Assembly: GCF_018282095.1 (NCBI RefSeq)
Contig: NZ_CP074126.1
Coordinates: 3,452,341 to 3,516,340, forward strand
DNA: 64,000 nucleotides
Source: Pseudovibrio brasiliensis
GTDB taxonomy: Bacteria > Pseudomonadota > Alphaproteobacteria > Rhizobiales > Stappiaceae
Direction of reading: 5' to 3'
Position 1 is the stretch's first letter; the number at the start of each line of letters is the position of its first letter. Position numbers and translations under genes: made by a program. Positions 15,295-25,902 of this stretch are shown piece after piece. The notes beneath the pieces were generated by a model, which saw only the letters and a list, made by a program, of their open reading frames with translations, made no database searches and was not told the origin of the DNA.

Positions 15295-15888
15295 ATGAAC
15301 GCACAAAAAACTGACGCACTATCAGCTTACTTCCTAGCTGAGACCAGCGATGTTTTGGAAACACATACTCTATCAATCATTGTAGATAACGAACCGGGCG
15401 TTCTTGCCCGCGTGATCGGCCTGTTTTCTGGCCGCGGCTACAACATTGACAGCCTCAGCGTGTCTGAGACAGAACACGAAAAGCACGTGTCCCGCATCAC
15501 CATCGTCACCACCGGCACCCCGCAGGTGATTGAACAGATCCGCCACCAGCTGGACCGCCTTGTTCCGGTTCACATCGTGCGCGACCTGACAGTGGCTGCA
15601 AAGAACTCCAATCAGGAAAAGCCGCTTGAACGTGAGCTGGCCCTGATTAAGGTGCGCGGTGAAGGTGAAAAGCGTCTGGAAGCACTGCGCCTGTCAGAAG
15701 CCTTCAAGGCAACTGTTATTGACGCAACCATTGATCACTTCGTTTTCGAGATCACTGGCCGTACAAATAAAATCGATCAGTTCATTGAAATCCTCACTCC
15801 ACTGGGCCTCGTAGAGGTTTCGCGTACGGGTGTTGCCGCACTTGCACGTGGTGGTCAGGGTCTCAAAGATCTTCACGACGAAATTTAA
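15295..15888 (+). CDS. ilvH: Acetolactate synthase small (regulatory) subunit
   Basis: The 197-residue subunit carries an N-terminal ACT domain (residues 22-95, HTLSIIVDNEPGVLARVIGL, then GRGYNIDSLSVSETE) that binds valine for feedback inhibition. A C-terminal domain (LALIKVRGEGEKRLEALRLS) activates the large subunit. It is longer at the N-terminus than the E. coli protein by about 20 residues (MNAQKTDALSAYFLAETSDV). It forms the ilvIH operon with the gene 21 bp upstream and is followed by a strong terminator. Confidence 0.96.
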   Translation: MNAQKTDALSAYFLAETSDVLETHTLSIIVDNEPGVLARVIGLFSGRGYNIDSLSVSETEHEKHVSRITIVTTGTPQVIEQIRHQLDRLVPVHIVRDLTVAAKNSNQEKPLERELALIKVRGEGEKRLEALRLSEAFKATVIDATIDHFVFEITGRTNKIDQFIEILTPLGLVEVSRTGVAALARGGQGLKDLHDEI

Positions 15889-15895
15889 CAGTTAG

Positions 15896-15958
15896 AGGAC
15901 AATTTTGTCCTATTGATATTAAGCGGCGTCTTTTGCAAGTCTGTGAAGACGCCGTTTT
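15896..15958 (+). terminator. Terminator of ilvIH
   Basis: A small hairpin AGGACAATTTTGTCCT is followed by a larger stem CGGCGTCTT (15924-15932)/AAGACGCCG (15946-15954) and TTTTATTTT. Confidence 0.85.
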
Positions 15959-15993
15959 ATTTTAAAATACAAACTCAATAAAGAGTAGCCCCC

Positions 15994-16752
15994 ATGAAGA
16001 CGCCAAGTCGCTTATCCGTCAACGTAAACGCTGTAGCTGTTCTGCGAAATCGCCGCGACGTTCCGTGGCCAAGCGTGACGCATCTGGCAGCCCTCGCCCT
16101 CAACGCAGGAGCCAAAGGCATCACCGTGCACCCACGCCCGGACGAGCGCCACATCCGCCGCACGGATGTTGAAGACATCTCCAAGATGCTGCGCGAGGAA
16201 CTGCACGGCAAGGAGCTGTGCCTCGAAGGCTATCCGGATGAGCGCTTCATGGAATTGGTGAAAGAAGTCCGCCCAACACAGGTTCTGTTTGTACCGGACG
16301 ATCCATCCCAGCAGACCTCAGACCATGGCTGGGACTTTTCCGAGAACATGGATCTCCTGAAAGACGTCATCGCCCAGGCAAAGTCCTGGGGCGTACGCAC
16401 ATCTCTCTTCGTTGACCCGGAGCCAAGCCAGCCACCGCTCGCAGCTGAAGCAGGTGCAGAGCGTATCGAGATCTACACCGGCCCTTACGGCGCTTGCCAT
16501 TCTGACAAAGAAGCTGAAAAGGTTGAGCTGGAGAAAGTGGTCGCAACAGCAGAAGCTGCAAAAGCCGCTGGCCTCATGGTCAACGCAGGCCACGACCTCA
16601 CCGTTGAAAACCTGCCAGCCTTGATCGAGCGCGTACCTTACATCTCCGAAGTCTCAATCGGCCACGGCTTCACTGCCGATGCTCTGGAACACGGCTTCAC
16701 CCAAAGCGTCCGCCGCTTCCGAAAAGCTCTTGGAGAGCCAGTCGAGCTATAA
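15994..16752 (+). CDS. pdxJ: Pyridoxine 5'-phosphate synthase
   Basis: The 252-residue TIM-barrel enzyme joins 3-amino-2-oxopropyl phosphate and 1-deoxyxylulose 5-phosphate to make pyridoxine 5'-phosphate, the last ring-closing step of the DXP-dependent vitamin B6 route. Seen: LSVNVNAVAVLRNRRDVPWP, then GAKGITVHPRPDERHIRRTD, EGYPDERFMELV, EIYTGPYGACHSD and VNAGHDLTVENL, all PdxJ hallmarks, with a GHGFTADALEHGF end. Length is close to the usual 240-250. It has its own terminators on either side, so it is a single-gene unit between ilvIH and the convergent glutamine-synthetase-like gene. Confidence 0.96.
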   Translation: MKTPSRLSVNVNAVAVLRNRRDVPWPSVTHLAALALNAGAKGITVHPRPDERHIRRTDVEDISKMLREELHGKELCLEGYPDERFMELVKEVRPTQVLFVPDDPSQQTSDHGWDFSENMDLLKDVIAQAKSWGVRTSLFVDPEPSQPPLAAEAGAERIEIYTGPYGACHSDKEAEKVELEKVVATAEAAKAAGLMVNAGHDLTVENLPALIERVPYISEVSIGHGFTADALEHGFTQSVRRFRKALGEPVEL

Positions 16753-16773
16753 GAGCCTATCAAGTTTCAAAAG

Positions 16774-16807
16774 AAGCCTGCCGTGCACCGCATCGCAGGC
16801 TTTTTTT
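16774..16807 (+). terminator. Terminator of pdxJ
   Basis: AAGCCTGC (16774-16781) pairs with GCAGGCTT (16795-16802), followed by seven T residues. Confidence 0.9.
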
Positions 16808-16823
16808 GTGCCTGGGCCCTGCC

Positions 16824-18230
16824 TCAGACACCTTCGAAATATCGCAAAAACTCAAAGCTGGTGATGTCCTTCTCAATCCACGCTCGGAACGCCTTCAGCT
16901 CATTTTCCCGGCTCCGCGCGTACTGATCTGCCAAGGCCACCCCAAGCGCCTGTTTCACAAATTCACTGTCCCTGAAGAGCTCAAGCGACTCCTCCAAAGA
17001 GCGCGGCAACTTCTCAAGGTCCTCATCTTTGCCCGGATCCCCAATCAGCATCGCTGGCGGTTCCTCCCGCTGTTGCAGGCCATCCAACCCAGCTGCGCCA
17101 ATCAGTGCCAGAATGATGTAAGGATGCGTATCAGCACCTGAGCACCGATGCTCCAACCGGATCGCCTGAGGATCGGGACTGGAGATCACCCGCACCGCAC
17201 TCACCCGGTGCTCCTCCCCCCAACACACCTCTTCTGGACATCCCGTAAACCGTGAAAGCCGCCGATAGGAGTTGATGGTTGGGCGAAACGCCAGATGCGA
17301 CGCCTTCATCTGCGCCAGAAGACCCGCTACGAAATATCGGCCCTGCTCGCTCAGTACAGCGTCTTTGTCATAAAAGATGTTGTGCCCCATCTCATCGTAA
17401 AGGCTCACATGCACATGGGTACCATTGGCTGAATCCTGCCCCATCGGCTGATAACGCGCCATGAAGGTGGCAATCAGGCCCCGCTCCCGGCACAGCTCCT
17501 TCAGGTGATGCCGCGCCCGCACGGCATGATCAGCGGCTTGCAACGGACTGGCAGGTTCAAGAGCAACCTCATACATCCCCCAGCCGATCTCACTCTCCAT
17601 AGAGGATACGCCAATCCCAAGCCCTTCCATCCGCTCCCGGAAGGCGTCCATCAGGTCCATATAGTCCGGATCACGATTGACAGAGTCGTACTGCAAGGAA
17701 TGTCCGAATGGCTTCAGCTTGTGATGTTCTCCAGCCTCCACCAGCGCACGGTCAAAATGGAAAATCCCGAGCTCAAACTCCAGACCAACCTTCATCGTCA
17801 GCTGCATCTCAGCAAGCCGCTCTTCCAGCATCTCCAGAGGCCGGCACACATCCAGTACAAAGCGCGTCCCGTCCCGGTTATAGCAGTTGAGCAAGACCTC
17901 GCTGATCCCGGGCCGCCAGCCCAACTGGAACAGCGTGTTGCTGTCCGCCAGACTGTGCAGATTGCCAAAGCCGGTGTGATACCAGACATGCGGAGACTCG
18001 TAGATCAACTCTCCCGCTGGCTGTCCGTCACCATGAGGAATGAGATAGAGCGAGGAGTTGGTGGAGCAGCCTTTCTCCAGACCATCCAGCGGCTGAAGCC
18101 GACAGCGAAGCAGTCCATTCATATCCGGCACCTGCGTGATAACCGAATGCACACCCCGCTGCTTCAGCTGCCCGATCTGCTTGGCCAGCGCGTCTTTTGA
18201 GGCAGACTGCATCTGAGAAAACTGCGTCAT
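16824..18230 (-). CDS. Glutamine synthetase family protein (GlnT/PuuA/GMAS-like)
   Basis: The 468-residue protein has a glutamine synthetase fold but is a member of the ligases that glutamylate amines rather than a classical GlnA. Catalytic-domain motifs are visible: VGLEFELGIF with metal Glu, ESEIGWGMYEVALEPASPLQ, the ATP/metal segment DSANGTHVHVSLYDEMGH, and RLEHRCSGADTHPYIILALI. The N-terminal beta-grasp part is PDMNGLLRCRLQPLDGL. I chose the ATG at 18230 (GGAG upstream) over a GTG at 18260. No polyamine or methylamine genes are nearby, so the amine substrate cannot be assigned. Confidence 0.85.
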   Translation of the reverse strand: MTQFSQMQSASKDALAKQIGQLKQRGVHSVITQVPDMNGLLRCRLQPLDGLEKGCSTNSSLYLIPHGDGQPAGELIYESPHVWYHTGFGNLHSLADSNTLFQLGWRPGISEVLLNCYNRDGTRFVLDVCRPLEMLEERLAEMQLTMKVGLEFELGIFHFDRALVEAGEHHKLKPFGHSLQYDSVNRDPDYMDLMDAFRERMEGLGIGVSSMESEIGWGMYEVALEPASPLQAADHAVRARHHLKELCRERGLIATFMARYQPMGQDSANGTHVHVSLYDEMGHNIFYDKDAVLSEQGRYFVAGLLAQMKASHLAFRPTINSYRRLSRFTGCPEEVCWGEEHRVSAVRVISSPDPQAIRLEHRCSGADTHPYIILALIGAAGLDGLQQREEPPAMLIGDPGKDEDLEKLPRSLEESLELFRDSEFVKQALGVALADQYARSRENELKAFRAWIEKDITSFEFLRYFEGV

Positions 18231-18579
18231 GTCTGATCTACTCCAAGATGTACCAAGCACCTTAAAGCCAACGCAGAGTGCAAACCGTAGAAGAAATCAG
18301 CGACCTTTGAACTAAATCACCGACTCCGCATAGGTTGCAAAGAATAAATCAAGACTACCTAGACAGTAACTTTCATACACAGACAGAAAATCAGAGATTA
18401 TCGACCAAAATCACATTAAGACTATGAAACAATGAAAATAATGGCACCTGAACCCGCCGTGCAAATCAGCAACACTCCGTAACGATAACTAATAGTTTAT
18501 TACCCTCAAATTGCCGAGGTAGGGATTTCTGCTAAGTTAGACATTCCCTAAGGATACCCCCATCAAGAATAATAGAACC
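18231..18579. other. Intergenic region between divergent genes
   Basis: No gene is seen. The stretch is A+T rich and must hold the promoters of the glutamine-synthetase-like gene (minus) and of the barrel protein (plus). No motif is clear enough to call. Confidence 0.4.
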
Positions 18580-19485
18580 ATGCGTCATTTGTATCTCGTA
18601 GCTTTGCCATTTGCCCTCGCCGCACATCCCCTCAGTGCGCAGGAAGCCGCTCCACAGACCTCAGCACCAACAGAGCTGCAGGCTGGAGGCTTCGTAGGCG
18701 TCAACGCTGGCCGCACATATCTTGAGGCTGATCAGGTTGACACCAAAGATCACCAGCCAGAAACCCTCGGGTTTTACGGCTCCTACGCCATCCCACTCTT
18801 CCAGCATTTCAGCCTGCAGGTAGATGGCGACCTTGAGTACTATCACTTCGACACAAAGGACAATGACAACACCCTGCGCGACGGTCTGGGTGCTGTTCAT
18901 TTCTCCTATAAAGACCCACAGCAAGGCCTATTTGGCATCTTCGCAGGTGGCGGCGTAACCGTTGATGACGGCGACGACGACTCCAACAAGACCTTCCAGT
19001 TCATCGGTCTTGAAGGTCAGTACTACATTCAGGACATCACCCTGTTCAGTCAGGCTGGCTTTCTCGATGGCGACGATGATCAGTACGAAACCATCGACAA
19101 CGGCCTGTTTGCACGCGGTGGTGCAAGCTACTACTTCACGCCAAACACCAAGCTGACCGGCTCTCTGTCTTACGTCAATGGGGACCGTTACAACCGTCCA
19201 AACCCGGGCGATGCACGTGACGGTGAAGTCAACATCTTCAGCTGGGGTGCCGAGTTCAAGCAGAACTTCACCGCACTGCCAGTTGGCCTCAGCGCGTCCT
19301 ACAACGGTCATGATTTCCAGATCAAAGGGGATGAGTCCGACGAACCAGTCGTCCATGAGTTCCGCTTTGGCGCGTTCTTCCAGTTCGGCACATCCACCTT
19401 GCAGGAAAACGACCGCACCGCTGCTGGCTCTGATCTGCCACAGCTGAAGCGCTGGATTTCACTCTCCACCAACGAAGTCGACTAA
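18580..19485 (+). CDS. Outer-membrane beta-barrel (porin-like) protein
   Basis: The 301-residue protein has a signal peptide ([20 protein letters not shown], cleavage near residue 20). Alternating hydrophobic strands and aspartate-rich loops follow ([54 protein letters not shown]), the pattern of an outer-membrane barrel. No named porin family is recognised, and the last residue is not the usual aromatic. The acidic loops may bind divalent cations. No partner gene is evident: the next gene starts 98 bp later. A function in passive uptake is inferred. Confidence 0.7.
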   Translation: MRHLYLVALPFALAAHPLSAQEAAPQTSAPTELQAGGFVGVNAGRTYLEADQVDTKDHQPETLGFYGSYAIPLFQHFSLQVDGDLEYYHFDTKDNDNTLRDGLGAVHFSYKDPQQGLFGIFAGGGVTVDDGDDDSNKTFQFIGLEGQYYIQDITLFSQAGFLDGDDDQYETIDNGLFARGGASYYFTPNTKLTGSLSYVNGDRYNRPNPGDARDGEVNIFSWGAEFKQNFTALPVGLSASYNGHDFQIKGDESDEPVVHEFRFGAFFQFGTSTLQENDRTAAGSDLPQLKRWISLSTNEVD

Positions 19486-19583
19486 GACCTCAAGATGTGA
19501 CTGAGCTATGTAGTAATACGTTATTACCCGCTCAGTCCCATCCCTTGCTAGGTTTCCCTCACAGCGACATCTGGGAGGGAAAC

Positions 19584-20165
19584 ATGTCCGCAAAGAAAGT
19601 TCTTATGATCACCGGTGACTTCACCGAGGATTACGAAACCATGGTGCCATTTCAAACGCTAGGCGCCGTTGGTCATGATGTTCACGCCGTTTGCCCGGAC
19701 AAAAGCGCCGGCGATACCGTTGCAACATCCATCCATGATTTTGAAGGTGACCAGACCTACACGGAAAAACGCGGTCACAACTTCATTCTCAACGCCACCT
19801 TCAGCGACATCAACCCGGCAGACTATGACGCGCTCGTCATTCCAGGTGGCCGTGCACCTGAGTATCTGCGGCTGAACCCGGCAGTGCTGGACATGGTCCG
19901 CCATTTCTTCACTGAAAACAAACCAGTCGCCGCCATCTGCCATGGCGCACAGCTTCTGTCTGCGGCTGGCGTTCTGGAAGGCAGAACCTGTTCCGCTTAC
20001 CCAGCCTGCGCACCTGAAGTCACCATGTCCGGCGGCAAGTTTGCCGATATTGATGTGGCCGATGCAGTCACAGACGGCAATCTGGTGACAGCCCCTGCAT
20101 GGCCAGCTCACCCAGCATGGCTCAAGCAGTTCCTTGCCCTGCTCAACCAGCCTGCCTATGCTTGA
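19584..20165 (+). CDS. DJ-1/PfpI family protein
   Basis: The 193-residue protein has the class I glutamine-amidotransferase-like fold of DJ-1/PfpI. The nucleophile elbow is [11 protein letters not shown] with Cys119-His120, Glu15 sits in GDFTEDYE, and [16 protein letters not shown] is present. Family members include deglycase/glyoxalase-type stress enzymes and proteases; which activity applies here is not clear. The ATG at 19584 follows GGGAGGGAAAC, an excellent ribosome site, so the longer frame is rejected. The next gene begins 30 bp later and is probably co-transcribed. Confidence 0.88.
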   Translation: MSAKKVLMITGDFTEDYETMVPFQTLGAVGHDVHAVCPDKSAGDTVATSIHDFEGDQTYTEKRGHNFILNATFSDINPADYDALVIPGGRAPEYLRLNPAVLDMVRHFFTENKPVAAICHGAQLLSAAGVLEGRTCSAYPACAPEVTMSGGKFADIDVADAVTDGNLVTAPAWPAHPAWLKQFLALLNQPAYA

Positions 20166-20195
20166 GGCATAGCACGGGACAAAGCGGAGGGGATC

Positions 20196-20573
20196 ATGTG
20201 CGAGCTGTTCATCAAGGCAGATTCTGACCTGTGGGAGAGCACCACACGCTCCCTTCGCATTGACCGCATGGTCACAAGCGTGCGGCTTGAAACCTACTTC
20301 TGGACCATTCTGGAAGAGATCGCCAAACGAGATGACATGTCCGTCGGCCAACTGCTGACACGCTTGCACAACGAGTCCATTGAAGCCGGACATGATCTCG
20401 GCAACTTCACCAGCTTCCTGCGCGTATGTTGCCTTCGCTATCTCTCATTGCAGGTGACCGATGACATCCCGAAGGACAAATCCGTCCCCATCAGCACCCT
20501 CAACGCTCCTCAGTTACTGAAGAACGAACGGGCCTATCGCGCTCAGACACGAGCCTCTGCGACTGTGAGTTAG
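20196..20573 (+). CDS. Ribbon-helix-helix domain protein (RHH_4 type)
   Basis: The 125-residue protein carries a ribbon-helix-helix DNA-binding domain: a strand (MVTSVRLETYFW) followed by helices ILEEIAKRDDMSVGQLLTRL and NFTSFLRVCCLRYLSL. This matches the compact RHH_4 pattern common in alphaproteobacteria. The 73-residue protein at 54388 in this window has the same pattern. The N-terminal 20 residues and a basic C-terminal tail are extra. A regulatory role is likely but no target is evident. It lies 30 bp after the DJ-1 gene and is followed by a clear terminator. Confidence 0.75.
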   Translation: MCELFIKADSDLWESTTRSLRIDRMVTSVRLETYFWTILEEIAKRDDMSVGQLLTRLHNESIEAGHDLGNFTSFLRVCCLRYLSLQVTDDIPKDKSVPISTLNAPQLLKNERAYRAQTRASATVS

Positions 20574-20607
20574 GCTCCCCTCGCCAAACAGCGAGAGAAG
20601 CCTGTTT
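20571..20607 (+). terminator. Terminator after the DJ-1/RHH pair
   Basis: Nested stems AGGCT/AGCCT and CTCGC/GCGAG are followed by GTTTTTG. It overlaps the last codon of the RHH gene. Confidence 0.75.
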
Positions 20608-20611
20608 TTGA

Positions 20612-22144
20612 TCAGACAAACACAAAGTCTTCAGCACTCAGGCTGTAGGTGAACAGCCATCCCGTATCCACCTCAAGCACATCATTGCCGTAGGAGATCG
20701 TGATCCAGCCACCGAGCAGGCTCTCATCGATATCGAGCTGTGAGAACGAACTTACCCCAGCAGCAGAAAGGTCGATGGTGTCTTCGCCAACCTTGAAGTC
20801 GTCGATCACATCCTTCACGCCATCATCCGCAAAGCAGAACGTATCTGCACCATCCCCCCCAACAAGGAAGTCGCGGCCAGCTCCATCATGGAGGACATCA
20901 TTACCGTCCCCGCCTTCAAGAACATCATCACCAGCACCACCCAGCAAACGATCGTTGCCATCCTCGCCTCGCAGATGATCATTCCCGGCAAAGCCCTCCA
21001 GCGCATCATCACCATCATTACCGCGCAACAAGTCATCGGAGGCAGACCCAAGAATGTAGGCGTCCTGTCCATGGTGGCCGGTCGGATCCAATGGGATCTG
21101 AATATCCTCAACCCACGTATCATCACGCTTCTGATCAGAAAGGCCGGAGATGATCACCACACTGTCCCGGTTCATCTCGCTGTAAAACTCAGAGGCGTTG
21201 ATGGCGTTAAACGCTGTGCTATAGTTGAACGGCAAATGCGCTGACCAGCTTGGCAGGTTGAGCAAACCGCCACCATCCCAGAACAACGGCGTATCATACC
21301 AATCGTTGAAGATGACGATATTGCTGGTGTCATAGCCATAGTCTATGTCATTGCCGGTCAGATCCAGACCATCGGAGGAAATCGTCGATGGCACCGGATC
21401 ATTCTCCAGATCAAAACTGAAAAGCTCAGCTCCGCTGCTCAACACCGCAGCACCATCCTCTGGCGCATAGTGGCTGGCGAACGCCATGTAATTGGCATTC
21501 ACGAAAAACCCGTCCAACCAGTCATTGCTGCGCTCTGCCATGTTGGCAACAGCACCACCACCCAGAGAGTGCCCAGTGACGATCAGGTCACTGCCATCCA
21601 GACCATGCCCCACCATGAAGTCTTTAAGCACAGCAAGCAGCCCACCAAACGCCTCTTCCACGTAATGCGGCTCATCCTTGAAGAACTCAAGATAGTCAAT
21701 CACATCACCAATTGTGTCGGTAACGATGTTGTCCAAAGTTCCCGTCGTTCCACGAAACGCCAAGGCCACCTGAGTAACATTGCCATGCTCATCATACTTG
21801 GCCAGCACGTCTGCCTGCGCATCCTTGAACTTGAACGTCTCACCCTGAAACGTCCCATTGTGATCAACAAGTGCGCCCTCATACCCAAGATCTTCAGCAG
21901 AAAGGACCGTCCACCCCTTCTCCTCAATTCGGTCACGTGCCGCTTGTTCGCTCTCCCCGCTCAGCAAGCCTGCCTGATCTTCAGTCCCCCAAAGGGTTCC
22001 AACCAGCGTTGCCAGCGAAAAGCCATTGGCCTGATACGCACTCCCAAGCGCATCATCCAACCCATGATAGCTATAAAGCATCAAGTCCAAAGCATCGGAC
22101 ATAAGCTGCCGAGCATCATTTCCTTTATACTCAAATAAAGACAT
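20612..22144 (-). CDS. Secreted class 3 lipase with RTX calcium-binding repeats
   Basis: The 510-residue protein has an N-terminal alpha/beta-hydrolase domain with the nucleophile elbow VTGHSLGGGAVA (Ser193) and ALAFRGTTGTLDNI upstream. A block of glycine/aspartate nonapeptide repeats lies near residues 395-455 (for example GNDGDDALEGFAGNDHLRGE). Such repeats fold into calcium-bound beta-rolls and mark type I secretion substrates; there is no N-terminal signal peptide. The start at 22144 has GGGAGGGATA just before it. No type I secretion ABC/HlyD genes are nearby, so export must use transporters elsewhere. The substrate is inferred to be lipid esters. Confidence 0.88.
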   Translation of the reverse strand: MSLFEYKGNDARQLMSDALDLMLYSYHGLDDALGSAYQANGFSLATLVGTLWGTEDQAGLLSGESEQAARDRIEEKGWTVLSAEDLGYEGALVDHNGTFQGETFKFKDAQADVLAKYDEHGNVTQVALAFRGTTGTLDNIVTDTIGDVIDYLEFFKDEPHYVEEAFGGLLAVLKDFMVGHGLDGSDLIVTGHSLGGGAVANMAERSNDWLDGFFVNANYMAFASHYAPEDGAAVLSSGAELFSFDLENDPVPSTISSDGLDLTGNDIDYGYDTSNIVIFNDWYDTPLFWDGGGLLNLPSWSAHLPFNYSTAFNAINASEFYSEMNRDSVVIISGLSDQKRDDTWVEDIQIPLDPTGHHGQDAYILGSASDDLLRGNDGDDALEGFAGNDHLRGEDGNDRLLGGAGDDVLEGGDGNDVLHDGAGRDFLVGGDGADTFCFADDGVKDVIDDFKVGEDTIDLSAAGVSSFSQLDIDESLLGGWITISYGNDVLEVDTGWLFTYSLSAEDFVFV

Positions 22145-22445
22145 TATCCCTCCCAAATGCAAAGCAGCTACATCCTGAAGGAAAACGCAGGTTCCACAAT
22201 AACCAATACTCGGAGTATGAATTTCATATTTCCAATATTTAAAATCACAGGAGAACTTCATCACTTGCGCATCAAACAACCTAACCAACTCAATTGATGG
22301 CATTGAAGAAAGGTTGGAAAAGCTTGCGAAAACGATAAGTTTAGCTGTCTGAGCGAAGCCACAATTTCTTGCAAACTCCTCTTGTATTTTAGTTTATTAG
22401 TATATATTAATTTTCTAAATTAAAGAGAGATCGGAGGGCAATCAA
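22145..22445. other. Intergenic region between divergent genes
   Basis: No gene is seen in these 301 bp. The A+T-rich right half (TTTAGTTTATTAGTATATATTA near 22390) probably holds the promoter of the YeeE/YedE genes. Confidence 0.4.
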
Positions 22446-22967
22446 TTGGATCTTCTCAGGCAAAACGTTTGGTCCCCCTATCTGGCGGGCATAATCATTG
22501 GGCTCCTGCAAATCCCGGCTTTTCTGCTGGTTGATACCGCACTGGGAGCTTCATCTTCTTTCGTCACCGGCACCGGTTTCATCTTCTCATTGTTTGATTC
22601 CAGCATCAGGGAGATCAAGTACTTCGCCAAGTACATGTCTAAGGACAAATACTTCTGGCAAAGCGCACTGGTCATCGGCATCGCTCTGGGAGCGCTGATC
22701 TCCTATAAAGCCAGCGGTCGTAAAGCCAGCTTCTCTTCTCCAAGCTGGAAGACCATCGGCGCAAGTTCAGCACCAGTCATCCGACTTCTGCAAGGCTTCA
22801 TCGGCGGCTTCGTTCTGCTGGTTGGTGCCCGCATCGCAGGCGGCTGCACCTCAGGTCACGGCATCTCCGGCCTCGCGCAGCTCGGCGTTGGCTCCAGTGT
22901 CGCTGTTGCAGCCATGTTCGCCGGCGGCATCGTCGCAGCCAACCTTCTTTACAAACGCGCATCCTAA
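22446..22967 (+). CDS. YeeE/YedE family membrane protein, subunit 1 (sulfur-compound transporter half)
   Basis: The 173-residue protein has four to five membrane segments and the family signature GGCTSGHGISGLAQ near residues 132-145. Its cysteine is part of the pathway used to pass thiosulfate or related sulfur species through TsuA/PmpA-type channels. The start is TTG at 22446, preceded by GGAGGGCAATCAA; no ATG fits. It pairs with the second half-size YeeE/YedE protein 11 bp downstream, so the two likely form one transporter. The substrate is inferred from family. Confidence 0.85.
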   Translation: MDLLRQNVWSPYLAGIIIGLLQIPAFLLVDTALGASSSFVTGTGFIFSLFDSSIREIKYFAKYMSKDKYFWQSALVIGIALGALISYKASGRKASFSSPSWKTIGASSAPVIRLLQGFIGGFVLLVGARIAGGCTSGHGISGLAQLGVGSSVAVAAMFAGGIVAANLLYKRAS

Positions 22968-22978
22968 GGAGAGGTCAC

Positions 22979-23581
22979 ATGGAAATTTTCTGGCTTGTTA
23001 TCCTCGGCCTCACCATGGGCATCATCTTCGGCATTGCACTGGAAAAGTCTCGTGTCATGGAACCCGGCGTTCTCATCGGCCAGTTCCTCTTCAAAGACTA
23101 CACCATGCTCAAGATGTTCCTCGCAGCCACAGCTACGGGCCTTGTCGCCCTCTCCGGCCTGACGGCACTTGGCCTTGCTGAGCTGCATCCCAAGAGCTTC
23201 GTTGTCGGCAACATTATCGTCGGTGGCACCATCCTGGGCGTTGGCATCGCCATCGCTGGTGCCTGCCCAGGTACAGTCTTCGCCCAGATTGGCCGCGGCT
23301 ACAAAGATGCATGGCTCACCGTCATCGGTGGCATCATGGGCGCAGCGTTTTATGGCTACAACAAATCCCTCATTGACGGCGTGTTGGACATGGGCAGCCT
23401 TGGCAAGATCACCTACGCTGATCTGTTCCCAGCCCTACCCTTCTGGATGCTCGGTCTCATCACCGCAGCAGCCCTCGTCGTCGTCATGATCGCACTGGAA
23501 ATGTACCGCCCGTGGAAAGTGGATCGCGGCATGGATCAGAACAAGGAAGCATCCGTCAACTCAAACGCGGCGCATGCTTAA
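22979..23581 (+). CDS. YeeE/YedE family membrane protein, subunit 2
   Basis: The 200-residue membrane protein has the matching half-signature GACPGTVFAQIGRGYKDAW with a conserved Cys, and several hydrophobic segments. The C-terminus is cytosolic and charged (RPWKVDRGMDQNKEASVNSN). It lies 11 bp after subunit 1 and has an AGGTCAC ribosome site. Together they resemble the split PmpA/PmpB arrangement. No rhodanese or sulfur-oxidation genes are adjacent. A strong terminator follows. Confidence 0.87.
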   Translation: MEIFWLVILGLTMGIIFGIALEKSRVMEPGVLIGQFLFKDYTMLKMFLAATATGLVALSGLTALGLAELHPKSFVVGNIIVGGTILGVGIAIAGACPGTVFAQIGRGYKDAWLTVIGGIMGAAFYGYNKSLIDGVLDMGSLGKITYADLFPALPFWMLGLITAAALVVVMIALEMYRPWKVDRGMDQNKEASVNSNAAHA

Positions 23582-23622
23582 CTTAAGAGCCCCCAACTGA
23601 ACTGACTTTGGTTCAGAACAGC

Positions 23623-23661
23623 AATGCCCCGGAGGAGCACAGACCTTCGGGGCATTTTTTT
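23623..23661 (+). terminator. Terminator of the YeeE/YedE pair
   Basis: AATGCCCCG pairs with CGGGGCATT (3' arm 23648-23656), followed by seven T residues. Confidence 0.88.
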
Positions 23662-23781
23662 GCGCGGTTTTGAAAGGATCAAACCAAACTCACCTAAAGA
23701 CACCTAATTTTATTGCGTCAACTCTGCATTTCCCCTCACTTTCCTGTTGCATCCATTTCGATTCTGCGCCATAACCGAACC

Positions 23782-23795
23782 GTACCGTACGGTAC
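23782..23795 (+). promoter_or_regulatory. Palindromic operator upstream of the TetR gene
   Basis: GTACCGTACGGTAC is a perfect 14-bp palindrome 41 bp before the TetR start, a typical size and position for autoregulation by a TetR dimer. Confidence 0.6.
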
Positions 23796-23836
23796 AGAAA
23801 ATCAACCAAGCCAAACCGCTGGAATTAGAACCGCAT

Positions 23837-25539
<1,703 letters not shown>

Positions 25540-25767
25540 GCACTATCCAACAGAACTGCTCAGCAGTTCCCGGATAAGACAACGCGAAAAGCAAAACTCG
25601 AAGCGGTCTGAATGCACAAGCAAATCAAGCTGCTTCGAGGTTGAGCTGGCCTACAGGCGACCTTCCAAGTCAACCCTACGGAATGCAACCTTAATCCAGC
25701 TCAGCTATACTAAGTCAGCAATAATCAATAATCTTCCAGAGGCTTAGATATACGCGATATCCAGAAA
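25540..25767. other. Untranslated stretch between ilvC and its terminator
   Basis: No gene is seen. An AACTGC/GCAGTT hairpin without a T-run lies just after ilvC. The next terminator is at 25768, so either ilvC has a long 3' UTR or a small RNA ends there. Confidence 0.35.
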
Positions 25768-25794
25768 AACCCGGTCCAGAACCGGGTTTTTTTT
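25768..25794 (+). terminator. Strong rho-independent terminator
   Basis: AACCCGGT (25768-25775) pairs with ACCGGGTT (25781-25788), followed by eight T residues. Confidence 0.9.
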
Positions 25795-25902
25795 GTGCTT
25801 AAAATTGCTCACTTTACACGCATAGCCCATCAGGTAATTTACGTAGTATTAGAGCAATTAGCCCGAAACCAATATTTGCAAGGTCAGGGCGTGGAGTTAT
25901 TC

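Noticed and set aside
25795-25902. Extended N-terminus of the first SetA-like exporter
   Set aside because: It begins at the terminator; the TTG at 25903 aligns with the paralogue and gives equal length.
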